Positions 47,105 through 58,255 of a stretch of DNA of 64,000 nt are shown piece by piece (the first letter of the stretch is position 1; every line of letters starts with the position of its first letter). A model generated the notes under the pieces. It did not search any database, was not told where the DNA came from, and saw nothing but the letters and a program-made list of their open reading frames with translations. The position numbers and the translations under genes are program-made. This DNA is from Macrostomum hystrix (lineage: Eukaryota; Platyhelminthes; Macrostomidae), in NCBI GenBank assembly GCA_950097015.1, contig CATNEN010000002.1, forward strand, positions 5,907,501 to 5,971,500. The letters are read 5' to 3'.

Positions 47105-47566
47105 TCTCCCAAAATCAGTCACCTTATCCTTCTGAGATCAGTTATCCCATCCTTCTGAGATCAGTTATCCCATCCTTCTGAGATCAGTTATCCCATCCTT
47201 CTGAGATCAGTTATCCCATCCTTCTGAGATGAGTTATCCCATCCTTCTGAGATCAGTTATCCCATCCTTCTGAGATGAGTTCTCCCATCCTTCTGAGATC
47301 AGTTATCCCATCCTTCTGAGATGAGTTCTCCCATCCTTCTGAGATCAGTTATCCCATCCTTCTGAGATCAGTTATCCCATCTTTCTGAGATCAGTTATCC
47401 CATCCTTCTGAGATCAGTTATCCCATCCTTCTGAGATCAGTTATCCCATCCTTCTGAGATCAGTTATCCCATCCTTCTGAGATCAGTTATCCCATCCTTC
47501 TGAGATCAGTTATCCCATCCTTCTGAGATCAGTTATCCCATCCTTCTGAGATCAGTTATCCCATCG
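47105..47566. repeat. 23-bp minisatellite
   Basis: About 20 copies of a unit containing CCTTCTGAGATCAGTTATCC then CAT; GATGAG and TTCTCCC variants. Confidence 0.95.
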
Positions 47567-48320
47567 CACAATTCCGAGAGAATATCAATGAAAATGTTTG
47601 TTCTGTATGAGGTGCCCGCATCCTGCAAGAAATTGACACAGGTAGACAGGCGCAGTCGAAGGTCAGGTAAAAATATTTTTTCTCAGAGTTTTGACAGGCG
47701 CAAAAATAAAATGTCAAGAAATGCGGCAAAGTGGCTGCATTCTCGAAATTCCCCTTTCCCCCCGGAAGATGCGAATCTTTGGCAGGCCAGGGGAAATTAG
47801 CCCTATCTGTTTTTATGGCTCTCGGCTTCCTCGATGACCCCCCGGAAGAAGAAGTCCCGCCGTCAGCTGCTGCTCTACGCGGGCAATGCGGCGGTCGAGA
47901 GCACCTGACGGGGATATGCCAGAAATCCTTGGAAAATACCGGTGTCTCATTGCGGAGCTGCCACCGCGCAATGTCCTCATTAATCAGCGGTTGAGGCTGG
48001 GAAGTTGGCGATGGAATCCCAAAATAAAATGCTTTTATGGCTGACTTTTTGGGAGAATGAATAACAGGCAGCTGCATTGGGGAATCAATTTCTGTTCATT
48101 CTATCCAAATGAGGCCAAATACCTATTTTTCAATCGCTTTTGTCAGGTAAGTCCGAGAGGTGGGTTTGTGCAATCGCTTCGAATATTTTCAGAAATGCCA
48201 GCCAGATTTTAGAAACTAGAAACTTCGCTTTTATCTTGAAGCATTCTAGCAATTGATAATTTTTTAGCTACTATTGGAAAATTTGCTGTGCAATATTGAA
48301 TTTTTGGGATCTGCAAGATA
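47567..48320. other. Unique island between arrays
   Basis: A 173-codon minus-strand ORF (48077-47556) has no family motif and runs into the neighbouring array; I treat it as non-coding. The island carries TCCTCATTAAT at 47974-47984, the reverse complement of a word in the bHLH gene 1 promoter. Confidence 0.35.
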
Positions 48321-48324
48321 ACAA

Positions 48325-51280
48325 AAGACGTAATGTTTGATGATTAGGGATCATGATGTTTGGGGATCACGAAGTTTAGGGACTATGATGTTTAAGGATC
48401 ATGAAGTTTCGGATTATGAAGTTTAGGGATCATGACGTTTAGGGGATCATGAAGTTAAGGACCATGAAGTTTAGGGGATTATGAAGTTAAGGATCATGAA
48501 GTTTAGGGATCATGAAGTTTAGGGATCGTGAGGTTTGGGGATCATACAGTTTAGGGATCTTGAAGTTTAATCATAAATTCGATGGATCGTGAAGTTTAGG
48601 GATCATGAAGTTTGGGGATCATTCAGTTTAGGGATCTTGAAGTTTAGGGATCGTGAATTTTAGGGATCATGAAGTTTAGGGATCATGGTCATGATGTTTT
48701 GGGATCATGAAGTTTAGGGATCATGGTCATGATGTTTTGGGATCATGATGTTTTGGGATCACGAAGTTTAGGGACTATGATGTTTAAGGATCATGAAGTT
48801 TCGGATTATGAAGTTTAGGGATCATGACGTTTAGGGGATCATGAAGTTAAGGACCATGAAGTTTAGGGGATTATGAAGTTAAGGATCATGAAGTTTAGGG
48901 ATCATGAAGTTTAGGGATCGTGAGGTTTGGGGATCATACAGTTTAGGGATCTTGAAGTTTAATCATAAATTCGATGGATCGTGAAGTTTAGGGATCATGA
49001 AGTTTGGGGATCATACAGTTTAGGGATCTTGAAGTTTAGGGATCGTGAATTTTAGGGATCATGAAGTTTAGGGATCATGGTCATGATGTTTTGGGATCAT
49101 GAAGTTTAGGGATCATGGTCATGATGTTTTGGGATCATGATGTTTTGGGATCATGAAGTTTAGGGATCATGATGTTTAAGGATCATAAAGTTTCGGATTA
49201 TTAAGTTTAGGGATCATGATGTTTTGGGATCATGAAGTTAAGGGATCATGAAGTTTAGGGATCATGAAGTTCAGGGATCCTGAAGTTTAGGGATCATGAA
49301 GTTTAGGGATCATGAAGTTTCGGGATCATGAAGTTCAGGGATCATGAAGTTTTGGGATCATGAAGTTCAGGGATCATCAAGTTTCGGGATCATGAAGTTT
49401 AGAGATCATGAAGTTTCGGGATCATGAAGTTTCGGGATCATTAATTTTAGGGATTATGAAGTTCAGGGATCATGAAGTTTTGGGATCATGAAGTTCAGGG
49501 ATCATGAAGTTTTGGGATCATGAAGTTTAGGGATCATGAAGTTTGGGGATCATACAGTTTAGGGATCTTGAAGTTTAGGGATCGTGAATTTTAGGGATCA
49601 TGAAGTTTAGGGATCATGGTCATGATGTTTTGGGATCATGAAGTTTAGGGATCATGGTCATGATGTTTTGGGATCATGATGTTTTGGGATCACGAAGTTT
49701 AGGGACTATGATGTTTAAGGATCATGAAGTTTCGGATTATGAAGTTTAGGGATCATGACGTTTAGGGGATCATGAAGTTAAGGACCATGAAGTTTAGGGG
49801 ATTATGAAGTTAAGGATCATGAAGTTTAGGGATCATGAAGTTTAGGGATCGTGAGGTTTGGGGATCATACAGTTTAGGGATCTTGAAGTTTAATCATAAA
49901 TTCGATGGATCGTGAAGTTTAGGGATCATGAAGTTTGGGGATCATACAGTTTAGGGATCTTGAAGTTTAGGGATCGTGAATTTTAGGGATCATGAAGTTT
50001 AGGGATCATGGTCATGATGTTTTGGGATCATGAAGTTTAGGGATCATGGTCATGATGTTTTGGGATCATGATGTTTTGGGATCATGAAGTTTAGGGATCA
50101 TGATGTTTAAGGATCATAAAGTTTCGGATTATTAAGTTTAGGGATCATGATGTTTTGGGATCATGAAGTTAAGGGATCATGAAGTTTAGGGATCATGAAG
50201 TTCAGGGATCCTGAAGTTTAGGGATCATGAAGTTTAGGGATCATGAAGTTTCGGGATCATGAAGTTCAGGGATCATGAAGTTTTGGGATCATGAAGTTCA
50301 GGGATCATCAAGTTTCGGGATCATGAAGTTTAGAGATCATGAAGTTTCGGGATCATGAAGTTTCGGGATCATTAATTTTAGGGATTATGAAGTTCAGGGA
50401 TCATGAAGTTTTGGGATCATGAAGTTCAGGGATCATGAAGTTTTGGGATCATGAAGTTTAGGGATCATGAAGTTTAGGGATCATGAAGTTTAGGGATCAT
50501 GAAGTTCAGGGATCATGAAGTTTTGGGATCATGAAGTTTAGAGATCATGAAGTTTCGGGATCATGAAGTTCAGGGATCATGAAGTTTCGGGATCATGAAG
50601 TTTCGGGATCATGAAGTTTAGGGATCATGAAGTTTAGGGATCATGAAGTTCAGGGATCATGATGTTTAGGGATAATGAAGTTTAGGGATCATGAAGTTCA
50701 GGGATCATGATGTTTAGGGATAATGAAGTTCAGGGATCATGATGTTTAGGGATAATGAAGTTTAGGGATCATGAAGTTCAGGGATCATGAAGTTTCGGGA
50801 TCATGAAGTTCAGGGATCATGAAGTTTAGGGATCATGAAGTTTAGGGATCATGAAGTTTAGGGATCATGAAGTTTAGGGATCATGAATTTTAGGGATTAT
50901 GAAGTTCAGGGATCATGAAGTTTTGGGATCATGAAGTTCAGGGATCATGAAGTTTTGGGATCATGAAGTTTCGGGATCATGAATTTTAGGGATTATGAAG
51001 TTTCGGGATCATGAAGTTTAGGGATCATGAAGTTTAGGGATCATGAAGTTCAGGGATCATGAAGTTTTGGGATCATGAAGTTTAGAGATCATGAAGTTTC
51101 GGGATCATGAAGTTCAGGGATCATGAAGTTTTGGGATCATGAAGTTTAGAGATCATGAAGTTTCGGGATCATGAAGTTCAGGGATCATGAAGTTTTGGGA
51201 TCATGAAGTTTAGAGATCATGAAGTTTCGGGATCATGAAGTTCAGGGATCATGAAGTTTAGGGATTATGAAGCTCTTGTG
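48325..51280. repeat. 3-kb 16-bp array with 931-bp internal duplication
   Basis: About 180 units of GGGATCATGAAGTTTA with TTCAG, TTTCG, GATG and ACAG variants. The landmark GGGATCACGAAG occurs at 48363, 48755 and 49686, and the unusual unit ATTAAGTTTAG at 49200 and 50131; both give a 931-bp offset. The sequence matches over about 790 bp (48755-49543 versus 49686-50474), while the 392-bp block before 48755 repeats the start of the same block. Confidence 0.96.
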
Positions 51281-52095
51281 TCGTTTAGTTTGCAATCCTA
51301 AAATCCTAAATTTTTTTAAACATGATTACTACTAAGATTTTGTTATAATTACCGGGATGGAAAGGTTCTTGAACTGTCCCTTACAATGCAAGCGTTGAAG
51401 ATCACGAAAATTGAGTTTTTATAGAAATCGATCTTGGTAAAAACATGTTTTTATTAACGAAAAACTCTAAAATAAGAAATATATTTTAAAGGAAAGCAAA
51501 ATTATGAAAACAAGAAAAGTCAATGTCTGAAGGATTCCAAAATTTTTGTTGGACTGTTGTTCTACCCCCGGAAAAAAAAAACAATAAAGAGAAAGTGACT
51601 TTGAAGCCTTTCACCAACACAGAAGACAATTCGTTGCCACTTTGCCTTCACTGATTAATGAGGAGCCTTCGACAACATTCCACTGAGCCGCGTCAGGTGG
51701 TGGCGCTGCGGAAGCTCGAGGAGGCACCGAGACATCTGGAGCAGCTGCTGACACGGCATTCCAGCAGATTCTCCAGAGCCGCTGCCAGATTTTGCGGGCC
51801 TCTATAAAAAACATTCATTAAACAGCGGCAATTGGGAACCAATAAATTCTTGGCGTGCCTGGGATCGGGCAGTGCGATTGGGCAAATTGCCCCCACGAAG
51901 TGAAGCCTGAAATTCCTGGGCTAAGAATGCTTCCAGTTAAAATTTGACTTTTATTTCTCAACTGTCTTTGCGTGTCTGTTCGCGAGCTTTGTGTCAGATA
52001 GAGTCTGAGTGCAGGCTGCTTCGCTTGCAACAATATTCGCGATCGGAAATTTCAAGTTGCAAAATATTGCTCTACCTTTGTTTGCTAATCTCAAT
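51281..52095. other. Unique island between arrays
   Basis: No supported gene. A plus-strand frame from ATG 51659 gives about 50 codons (including VVALRKLEEAPRHLEQLL) before a stop; too short and without a family match. Carries ATTAATGAGGA at 51654-51664. Confidence 0.35.
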
Positions 52096-52099
52096 ACCA

Positions 52100-53640
52100 T
52101 TCGCTCCTCTCCTCTACTCTCCTCTCCTCTCCTTTACTGTCCTCTCCTCTCCTCTCCTATCCTCTCCTATCCTCTCCTCTCCTCTCCTCTCCTATCCTCT
52201 CCTTTACTGTCCTCTCCTCTCCTTTACTGTCCTCTCCTCTCCTTTACTGTCCTCTCCTCTCCTTTACTGTCCTCTCCTCTCCTTTACTGTCCTCTCCTCT
52301 CCTTTACTGTCCTCTCCTCTCCTTTACTGTCCTCTCCTCTCCTTTACTGTCCTCTCCTCTCCTTTACTGTCCTCTCCTCTCCTTTACTGTCCTCTCCTCT
52401 CCTTTACTGTCCTCTCCTCTCCTTTACTGTCCTCTCCTCTCCTTTACTGTCCTCTCCTCTCCTTTACTGTCCACTCCTTTACTGTCCTCTCCTTTACTGT
52501 CCTCTCCTTTACTGTCCTCTCCTTTACTGTCCTCTCCTTTACTGTCCTCTCTTTTACTGTCCTCTCTTTTACTGTCCTCTCCTTTACTGTCCTCTCCTTT
52601 ACTGTCCTCTCCTTTACTGTCCTCTCCTTTACTGTCCTCTCCTTTACTGTCCTCTCCTTTACTGTCCTCTCCTTTACTGTCCTCTCCTTTACTGTCCTCT
52701 CTTTTACTGTCCTCTCTTTTACTGTCCTCTCCTTTACTGTCCTCTCCTTTACTGTCCTCTCCTATCCTCTCCTATCCTCTCCTATCCTCTCCTATCCTCT
52801 CCTATCCTCTCCAATCCTCTCCTATCCTTTCCTATCCTCTCCTATCCTCTCCTTTACTGTTCTCTCCTATCCTCTCCTATCCTATCCTATCCTCTCCTAT
52901 CCTCTCCTATCCTCTCCTCTCCTCTCCTCTCCTCTCCTCTCCTCTCCTCTCCTCTCCTCTCCTCTCCTCTCCTCTCCTCTCCTTTACTGTTCTCTCCTAT
53001 CCTCTCCTATCCTATCCTATCCTCTCCTATCCTCTCCTATCCTATCCTATCCTCTCCTATCCTCTCCTATCCTCTCCTCTCCTCTCCTCTCCTCTCCTCT
53101 CCTCTCCTCTCCTCTCCTCTCCTCTCCTCTCCTCTCCTCTCCTTTACTGTCCTCTCCTCTCCTCTCCTTTACTGTCCTCTCCTCTCCTCTCCTCTCCTCT
53201 CCTATCCTCTCCTCTCCTTTACTGTCCTCTCCTCTCCTCTCCTCTCCTCTCCTCTCCTCTACTCTCCTCTCCTCTCCTCTCCTCTCCTCTCCTCTCCTCT
53301 CCTCTCCTCTCCTCTCCTATCCTCTCCTCTCCTTTACTGTCCTCTCCTCTCCTTTACTGTCCTCTCCTCTCCTCTCCTTTACTGTCCTCTCCTCTCCTCT
53401 CCTTTACTGTCCTCTCCTATCCTCTCCTATCCTCTCCTATCCTCTCCTATCCTCTCCTCTCCTCTCCTCTCCTCTCCTCTCCTCTCCTCTCCTATCCTCT
53501 CCTATCCTCTCCTCTCCTCTCCTCTCCTCTCCTCTCCTCTCCTCTCCTATCCTCTCCTATCCTCTCCTCTCCTCTCCTCTCCTCTCCTCTCCTCTCCTCT
53601 TCTCTCCTCGCCTCTCCTGTCGTCTCACCTTATCTCCTCT
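52100..53640. repeat. 1.5-kb polypyrimidine array
   Basis: Built of CCTCT and CCTAT pentamers and a CCTTTACTGT decamer. 52130-52480 is a regular 20-bp CCTCTCCTCTCCTTTACTGT array; 52480-52760 is a 15-bp CCTCTCCTTTACTGT array; the rest is pentameric. Almost pure pyrimidine on the plus strand, with two frames open over 500 codons by composition only. Confidence 0.97.
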
Positions 53641-54050
53641 TTAAAGCTATTGATTAGCTATAAAAGCTAACTGCAAAATTCGCAGACAAGCCAAGTGTAC
53701 ATTCAGACAGCATGTACAGGGTTGCCACCTGCCCAGCAGGCAAAGCTCGGCCATCAATTCAAACTGACAGGCTCTGTCTCACCTGCGCCAGCTTTCTACC
53801 TTCTGTTTTCGATAAGAGAAATCAATTTGAAATTTGAAAGCCTTCGAAAACAATTCCACATGGGCACCTGCTGCACTCAGGGTAAAATTTATCTACAATG
53901 TCTAGCTCAGAATGATTTATGATTGCGTACCGTTGCGACCGCTTGCGTCACAGATGGCTGAGAGAATGTTGCGGATTACAATTGACGATGGGATTTTCCT
54001 GGAAATAGCCATTACCAATCATTGCATTGCTTTCGCGATTGCAGAAACAT
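53641..54050. other. Unique intergenic DNA
   Basis: No supported gene. Small AGCTA/TAGCT dyads at 53645-53669 directly after the array. Confidence 0.35.
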
Positions 54051-54054
54051 TCTT

Positions 54055-54430
54055 GAATAGAATGGAATGAATTGAGTAGAATGCAATGGATGGAATAGAA
54101 TGCAATGGATGGAATAGAATGGAATAGATGGAATATAATACAATGGATGGAATAGGATGCAATGGATGGAATAAAATGGAATGGATGGAAGAAAATGGAA
54201 TGGATGGAATAGAATGAATGGATAGAATAGAATGGAATGAATGGAATTGAATGCAATGGATGGAATAAAATGGAATGGATGGAAGAAAATGGAATGGATG
54301 GAATAGAATGAATGGATAGAATAGAATGGAATGAATGGAATTGAATGCAATGGATAAAATAAAATGGAATGGATGGAAGAAAATGGAATGGATGGAAGAA
54401 AATGGAATGGATGGAATAGAATTGATTCGA
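54055..54430. repeat. GGAAT/GATGGAATAGAATG array
   Basis: Pentamer-based array of GGAAT, AGAAT and GGATGG words in units of about 15 bp, with a duplicated block near 54200-54350. It resembles GGAAT-type satellites by composition, not by descent that I can show. Confidence 0.92.
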
Positions 54431-54890
54431 TGGAAAATATTAGTTTTAAATAGAAATCAATGAATATATAAAAAAGCTGTGAACAATGCCCGGCATTTTC
54501 TACGAAACGCGTGAGTTTTTCATTGAAAAAAATCGAAACTGATTCCAACTATCTGAAGCTGCGATTCTCAGCTTTGATGGACACGCTGTCAGTTCTCCGC
54601 GCTCCGCAAGGTGGCCCAAATCATTAGAATATTTACAAATCGGGGTAGGCTGAGGACCACATTTTTATTACAAACTGCTCGATTAACTGCCCATCAGACT
54701 GAAGTTTTTTAGGCAAATATAAATGAAACTCCATTGGCGGACTCCCTGTTGTGGGATCTGGGCGCTGCGCCACCTGTACCAAACGCCTACAGTGGCACCC
54801 GAATGCTGCAGCATCCGCATTGTTGACGAATTTCTCTTTGGTGTATCACTTAATTAGTCTCATTTTACCTCCTAGCCAGCAGCTTCTAGA
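54431..54890. other. Unique intergenic DNA
   Basis: No supported gene. Confidence 0.35.
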
Positions 54891-54894
54891 TGCC

Positions 54895-55240
54895 TTCTTC
54901 ACTCTCTACTTCTCTCTCTTGTCTACTTCTCTCTCTTGTCTACTTCTCTCTCTTGTCTACTTCTCTCTCTTGTCAACTTCTCTCTCTTGTCTACTTCTCT
55001 CTCTTGTCTACTTCTCTCTCTTGTCTACTTCTCTCTCTTGTCAACTTCTCTCTCTTGTCTACTTCTCTCTCTTGTCTACTTCTCTCTCTTGTCTACTTCT
55101 CTCTCTTGTCAACTTCTCTCTCTTGTCTACTTCTCTCTCTTGTCTACTTCTCTCTCTTGTCTACTTCTCTCTCTTGTCTACTTCTCTCTCTTGTCTACTT
55201 CTCTCTCTTGTCTATTTCTCTCTCTTGTCTACTTCTCTTT
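54895..55240. repeat. 17-bp minisatellite
   Basis: About 20 copies of TCTCTCTCTTGTCTACT with a TCAACT variant every fourth to sixth unit. A 10-bp palindrome ATTTCGAAAT (55242-55251) sits at its right edge. It is close in sequence to the 19-bp array at 18.3-19.6 kb. Confidence 0.95.
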
Positions 55241-55480
55241 GATTTCGAAATTAATTTTACAGGGAATAAGTTTTTCGAATTAATTGTCTTTCTATGTTCA
55301 AATGCACGCCATGGCAACGCCAATAACAAGACAAAAGCAATTCTATTTACACTGCACAAATTGGCAAGAATCAAATAGGCACTGAATACTGTAGATAAAC
55401 AAGGACAGAAAGCTGTGTACACAAATGAACAAAAGAAGCACACTGATATGGGGCTACAGAAAATTGTGTTTGCCGGTTAA

Positions 55481-56305
55481 TCACTCAAAGCAGTTCACAG
55501 ACGACTCGCAGCAGCCGCAGCTTAGAACTGAAGCGTCCGCCGCACTGCTGGAGCTGCCGTCGCTTCGCCGACCGCCACGGTTGGCCTTCGATGTGGCACT
55601 CGCCGTGGAAGCGGCTGCCGCAGCCACCACCGCGGCCACTCTCCGTCTGCCAGGCTCCGCTCTCGCAAAGCTCCAGGGCACACACTGCTGCTGCTGCTGC
55701 TGCTGCTGCTGCCCACCCAAAGGCTCCAACTTGGGTCGCTGATTCTCGACGTTCTCGTCGGCGGCAGGCTGGTCAGTCAGCTGGGCCGAGTCGCTGTCAG
55801 TCTGCAGCAGGTCAGTCAGGTGCCGGATGTACCTGGCTGCCAGGCGCAGGGTGTCCAGCTTGGACAGCTTCGTGTCTGGCGGAATGTTGGGCAGCGCGAG
55901 CTTGAGCCGGTGGTACTCGCTGGACAGGACGTGCATTCGCTCGCGCTCTCTCTGATTGGCCGCCTGCCGCTCTGATTGGCTCAGAACTACTCCCGGCTGC
56001 GACTTCGGCAGCTTGTGCGCCGGCTGCTGCTGCTGCTGCTGCTGACGGCGTTTTCTTTGGCGCTTCTGCGGCGGCTTTTTCTGCTGCTGCTGCTCGGGCA
56101 GAGGCAGCGGAGGCGGTGGCTGCATCCGTTCGTGTTCGGCCACTTCGAAGTCTGCCGCAGTCATAGCCGGCCACTGGTAAACACAGTCAGGGTTCGGCAG
56201 TTGAATGAGCTGCTGCTGCTGCTGGCTGTGATAAGAAGCCATGCGGTGCTCCACGGCAGTGCCGTAGCTCACGCTCCACTGCCACTGCGAAGAAGACATT
56301 GGCAT
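55481..56305 (-). CDS. bHLH transcription factor 2, Tcf21/musculin-like
   Basis: Single-exon ORF of 274 residues. The bHLH domain is at about 112-167: basic AANQRERERM, then HVLSSEYHRLKLALPNI, PPDTKLSKLDTLRLAARYI and RHLTDLL. The PPDTKLSKLDTLRLA stretch matches the Tcf21/musculin family more closely than bHLH gene 1 does. Expected role: nuclear E-box-binding regulator dimerising with an E protein. Four CAG-coded glutamine runs (near 28-32, 72-75, 88-94 and after the bHLH) and a lysine/arginine-rich segment (KKPPQKRQRKRR) lie outside the domain. The tail RRSDGSSSSAADAS matches gene 1, so the two are paralogs, convergent and about 11 kb apart. The start ATG has a TATA-like TATTTAAA about 67 bp upstream. 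Arrays flank both ends. Orthology to a single vertebrate gene is unresolved. Confidence 0.9.
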   Translation of the reverse strand: MPMSSSQWQWSVSYGTAVEHRMASYHSQQQQQLIQLPNPDCVYQWPAMTAADFEVAEHERMQPPPPLPLPEQQQQKKPPQKRQRKRRQQQQQQQPAHKLPKSQPGVVLSQSERQAANQRERERMHVLSSEYHRLKLALPNIPPDTKLSKLDTLRLAARYIRHLTDLLQTDSDSAQLTDQPAADENVENQRPKLEPLGGQQQQQQQQQCVPWSFARAEPGRRRVAAVVAAAAASTASATSKANRGGRRSDGSSSSAADASVLSCGCCESSVNCFE

Positions 56306-56371
56306 TAGTAGGGGACTTGCTCGATTGGAAATATTTTGCTAGCCTTTCTGCGGAGCCCGTCACGGGGCGCG

Positions 56372-56379
56372 TTTAAATA
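56372..56379 (-). promoter_or_regulatory. TATA-like element of bHLH gene 2
   Basis: TATTTAAA on the minus strand, 67 bp upstream of the ATG. A CCAAT word in sense orientation (plus-strand ATTGG, 56428-56432) lies about 50 bp further up, and a CAGTTG E-box is between them near 56387. Confidence 0.5.
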
Positions 56380-56605
56380 GGCCCGACAGTTGGCCGATGT
56401 AGCGGCGCGGAGGCTGGGACCGCTGCAATTGGCTGGCCTAGGCGCGGCTTGTCCTGCATCAGGGGCCAATCGATGGCGCCAACACTGCAGGAGCAGCAGC
56501 GGCGGCAGAAGAACTGGGGCTTCAATCTGGCTTCGATTGCATGAGGTTTACGTGCGAAGCTTCCATATTCTTCCTGTTACAATTCTAGCTAGGACTATAT
56601 GCTCT

Positions 56606-57563
56606 GATTCTTATCCCTATTCCTATCCCTATTTCTTATTCCTATGAAGACTGTAGCTACGATTCCTATGAAGATTGTAGCTTCGATTCCTATGAAGATT
56701 GTACCTACGATTCCTATGAAGACTGTAGCTTCGATTCCTATGAAGACTGTACCTTCGATTCCTATGAAGACTGTAGCTTCGATTCCTATGAAGACTGTAG
56801 CTACGATTCCTATGAAGACTGTAGCTTCGATTCCTATGAAGACTGTAGCTTCGATTCCTATGAAGACTGTAGCTTCGATTCCTATGAAGACTGTACCTTC
56901 GATTCCTATGAAGACTGTAGCTTCGATTCCTATGAAGACTGTAGCTTCGATTCCTATGAAGACTGTAGCTTCGATTCCTATGAAGATTGTACCTTCGATT
57001 CCTATGAAGACTGTACCTTCGATTCCTATGAAGACTGTAGCTTCGATTCCTATGAAGACTGTAGCTTCGATTCCTATGAAGACTGTAGCTTCGATTCCTA
57101 TGAAGATTGTACCTTCGATTCCTATGAAGATTGTACATTCGATTCCTATGAAGATTGTACCTTCGATTCCTATGAAGATTGTACCTTCGATTCCTATGAA
57201 GACTGTAGCTTCGATTCCTATGAAGATTGTACCTTCGATTCCTATGAAGACTGTAGCTTCGATTCCTATGAAGACTGTAGCTTCGATTCCTATGAAGACT
57301 GTAGCTTCGATTCCTATGAAGACTGTAGCTACGATTCCTATGAAGACTGTAGCTTCGATTCCTATGAAGACTGTAGCTTCGATTCCTATGAAGACTGTAG
57401 CTTCGATTCCTATGAAGACTGTAGCTTCGATTCCTATGAAGACTGTAGCTTCGATTCCTATGAAGACTGTAGCTACGATTCCTATGAAGACTGTAGCTTC
57501 GATTCCTATGAAGACTGTAGCTACGATTCCTATGAAGACTGTAGCTTCGATTCCTATGAAGAT
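56606..57563. repeat. 24-bp minisatellite, open on both strands
   Basis: About 38 copies of a 24-bp unit containing GATTCCTATGAAGACTGTAG then CTTC, with GATTGTACC and GCTACG variants, preceded by CCTATTCCTATCCC words. As 24 is a multiple of three, the plus strand reads as a (MKTVASIP) octad for 307 codons and the minus strand as an 8-residue (NRSYSLHR) repeat for 314 codons. A 13-bp inverted repeat follows directly. Confidence 0.96.
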
Positions 57564-57564
57564 A

Positions 57565-57601
57565 TAGCAGCATAGCTCCTGTTAGCTAAGCTATGCTGCT
57601 A
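57565..57601. repeat. 13-bp perfect inverted repeat at array end
   Basis: TAGCAGCATAGCT (57565-57577) and AGCTATGCTGCTA (57589-57601) are exact reverse complements around an 11-base loop, beginning two bases after the 24-bp array. Confidence 0.9.
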
Positions 57602-58060
57602 CGACATTTACTACAATTTCTGCTATTTTTCTAAAGGATTAACACTCCATCTGGTTTCACTGAAGTGTTACTGTACTCTAAGCAGTGAAATTAAATACTT
57701 AAGATTTTTCCCATGCAGCGTCTCACAGAAGCAAAATTTACTAATGTCGGTAAATAAATAAAATGTTTTGGTCGAAAACGGGATCGAAGAAAATGTGCGA
57801 AAAATGGCAAAAAATCCCCTCCTTGACAATCTTCGAGGTCAGATTCTAGTGTCAGCTTTCCGCACAATCCTCATCTGCATGTCAGCCGCGAGTCTGAGAA
57901 TTTCATGGCGAACCAAATTTCAAAAAAAACACAGCGGCACAGATGAAAAGGAGAGCAAATTATGTTTTTGAAGATATCAGGTTTCTTGAAAACACGTGAC
58001 TTGAAAAATTGCAGCCACTGGCAGCGATGAAAAATCCTCCCATATGAGGAACGAACTATT
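57602..58060. other. Unique intergenic DNA
   Basis: No supported gene. Confidence 0.35.
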
Positions 58061-58061
58061 T

Positions 58062-58255
58062 GCGTGTCTGCTGTTAGACAGAGTGTCTGCTGTTAGACAG
58101 TGTATCTGCTGTTAGACAGAGTGTCTGCTGTTAGACAGAGTGTCTGCTGTTAGACAGAGTGTCTGCTGTTAGACAGAGTGTCTGCTGTTAGACAGAGTGT
58201 CTGCTGTTAGACAGAGTGTCTTCTGTTAGACAGAGTGTCTGCTGTTAGACACAAC
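58062..58255. repeat. 19-bp minisatellite with internal dyad
   Basis: Ten copies of GTGTCTGCTGTTAGACAGA; each unit contains the inverted pair TGTCT/AGACA. Confidence 0.95.

Noticed and set aside
47556-48077. 173-codon minus-strand ORF
   Set aside because: No family motif, no start context, mixed composition, and it ends in array-derived sequence.
51659-51810. Short plus-strand ORF with VVALRKLEEAPRHLEQLL
   Set aside because: About 50 codons, no recognisable splice partners or homolog; chance cannot be excluded.
51944-53670. 553- and 566-codon ORFs in the polypyrimidine array
   Set aside because: Pure pyrimidine sequence cannot encode stop codons; no other coding signal exists.
54055-54430. 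Human satellite III contamination (GGAAT words)
   Set aside because: The unit is dominated by GATGGAATAGAATG forms with block structure continuous with local unique DNA; similarity is compositional.
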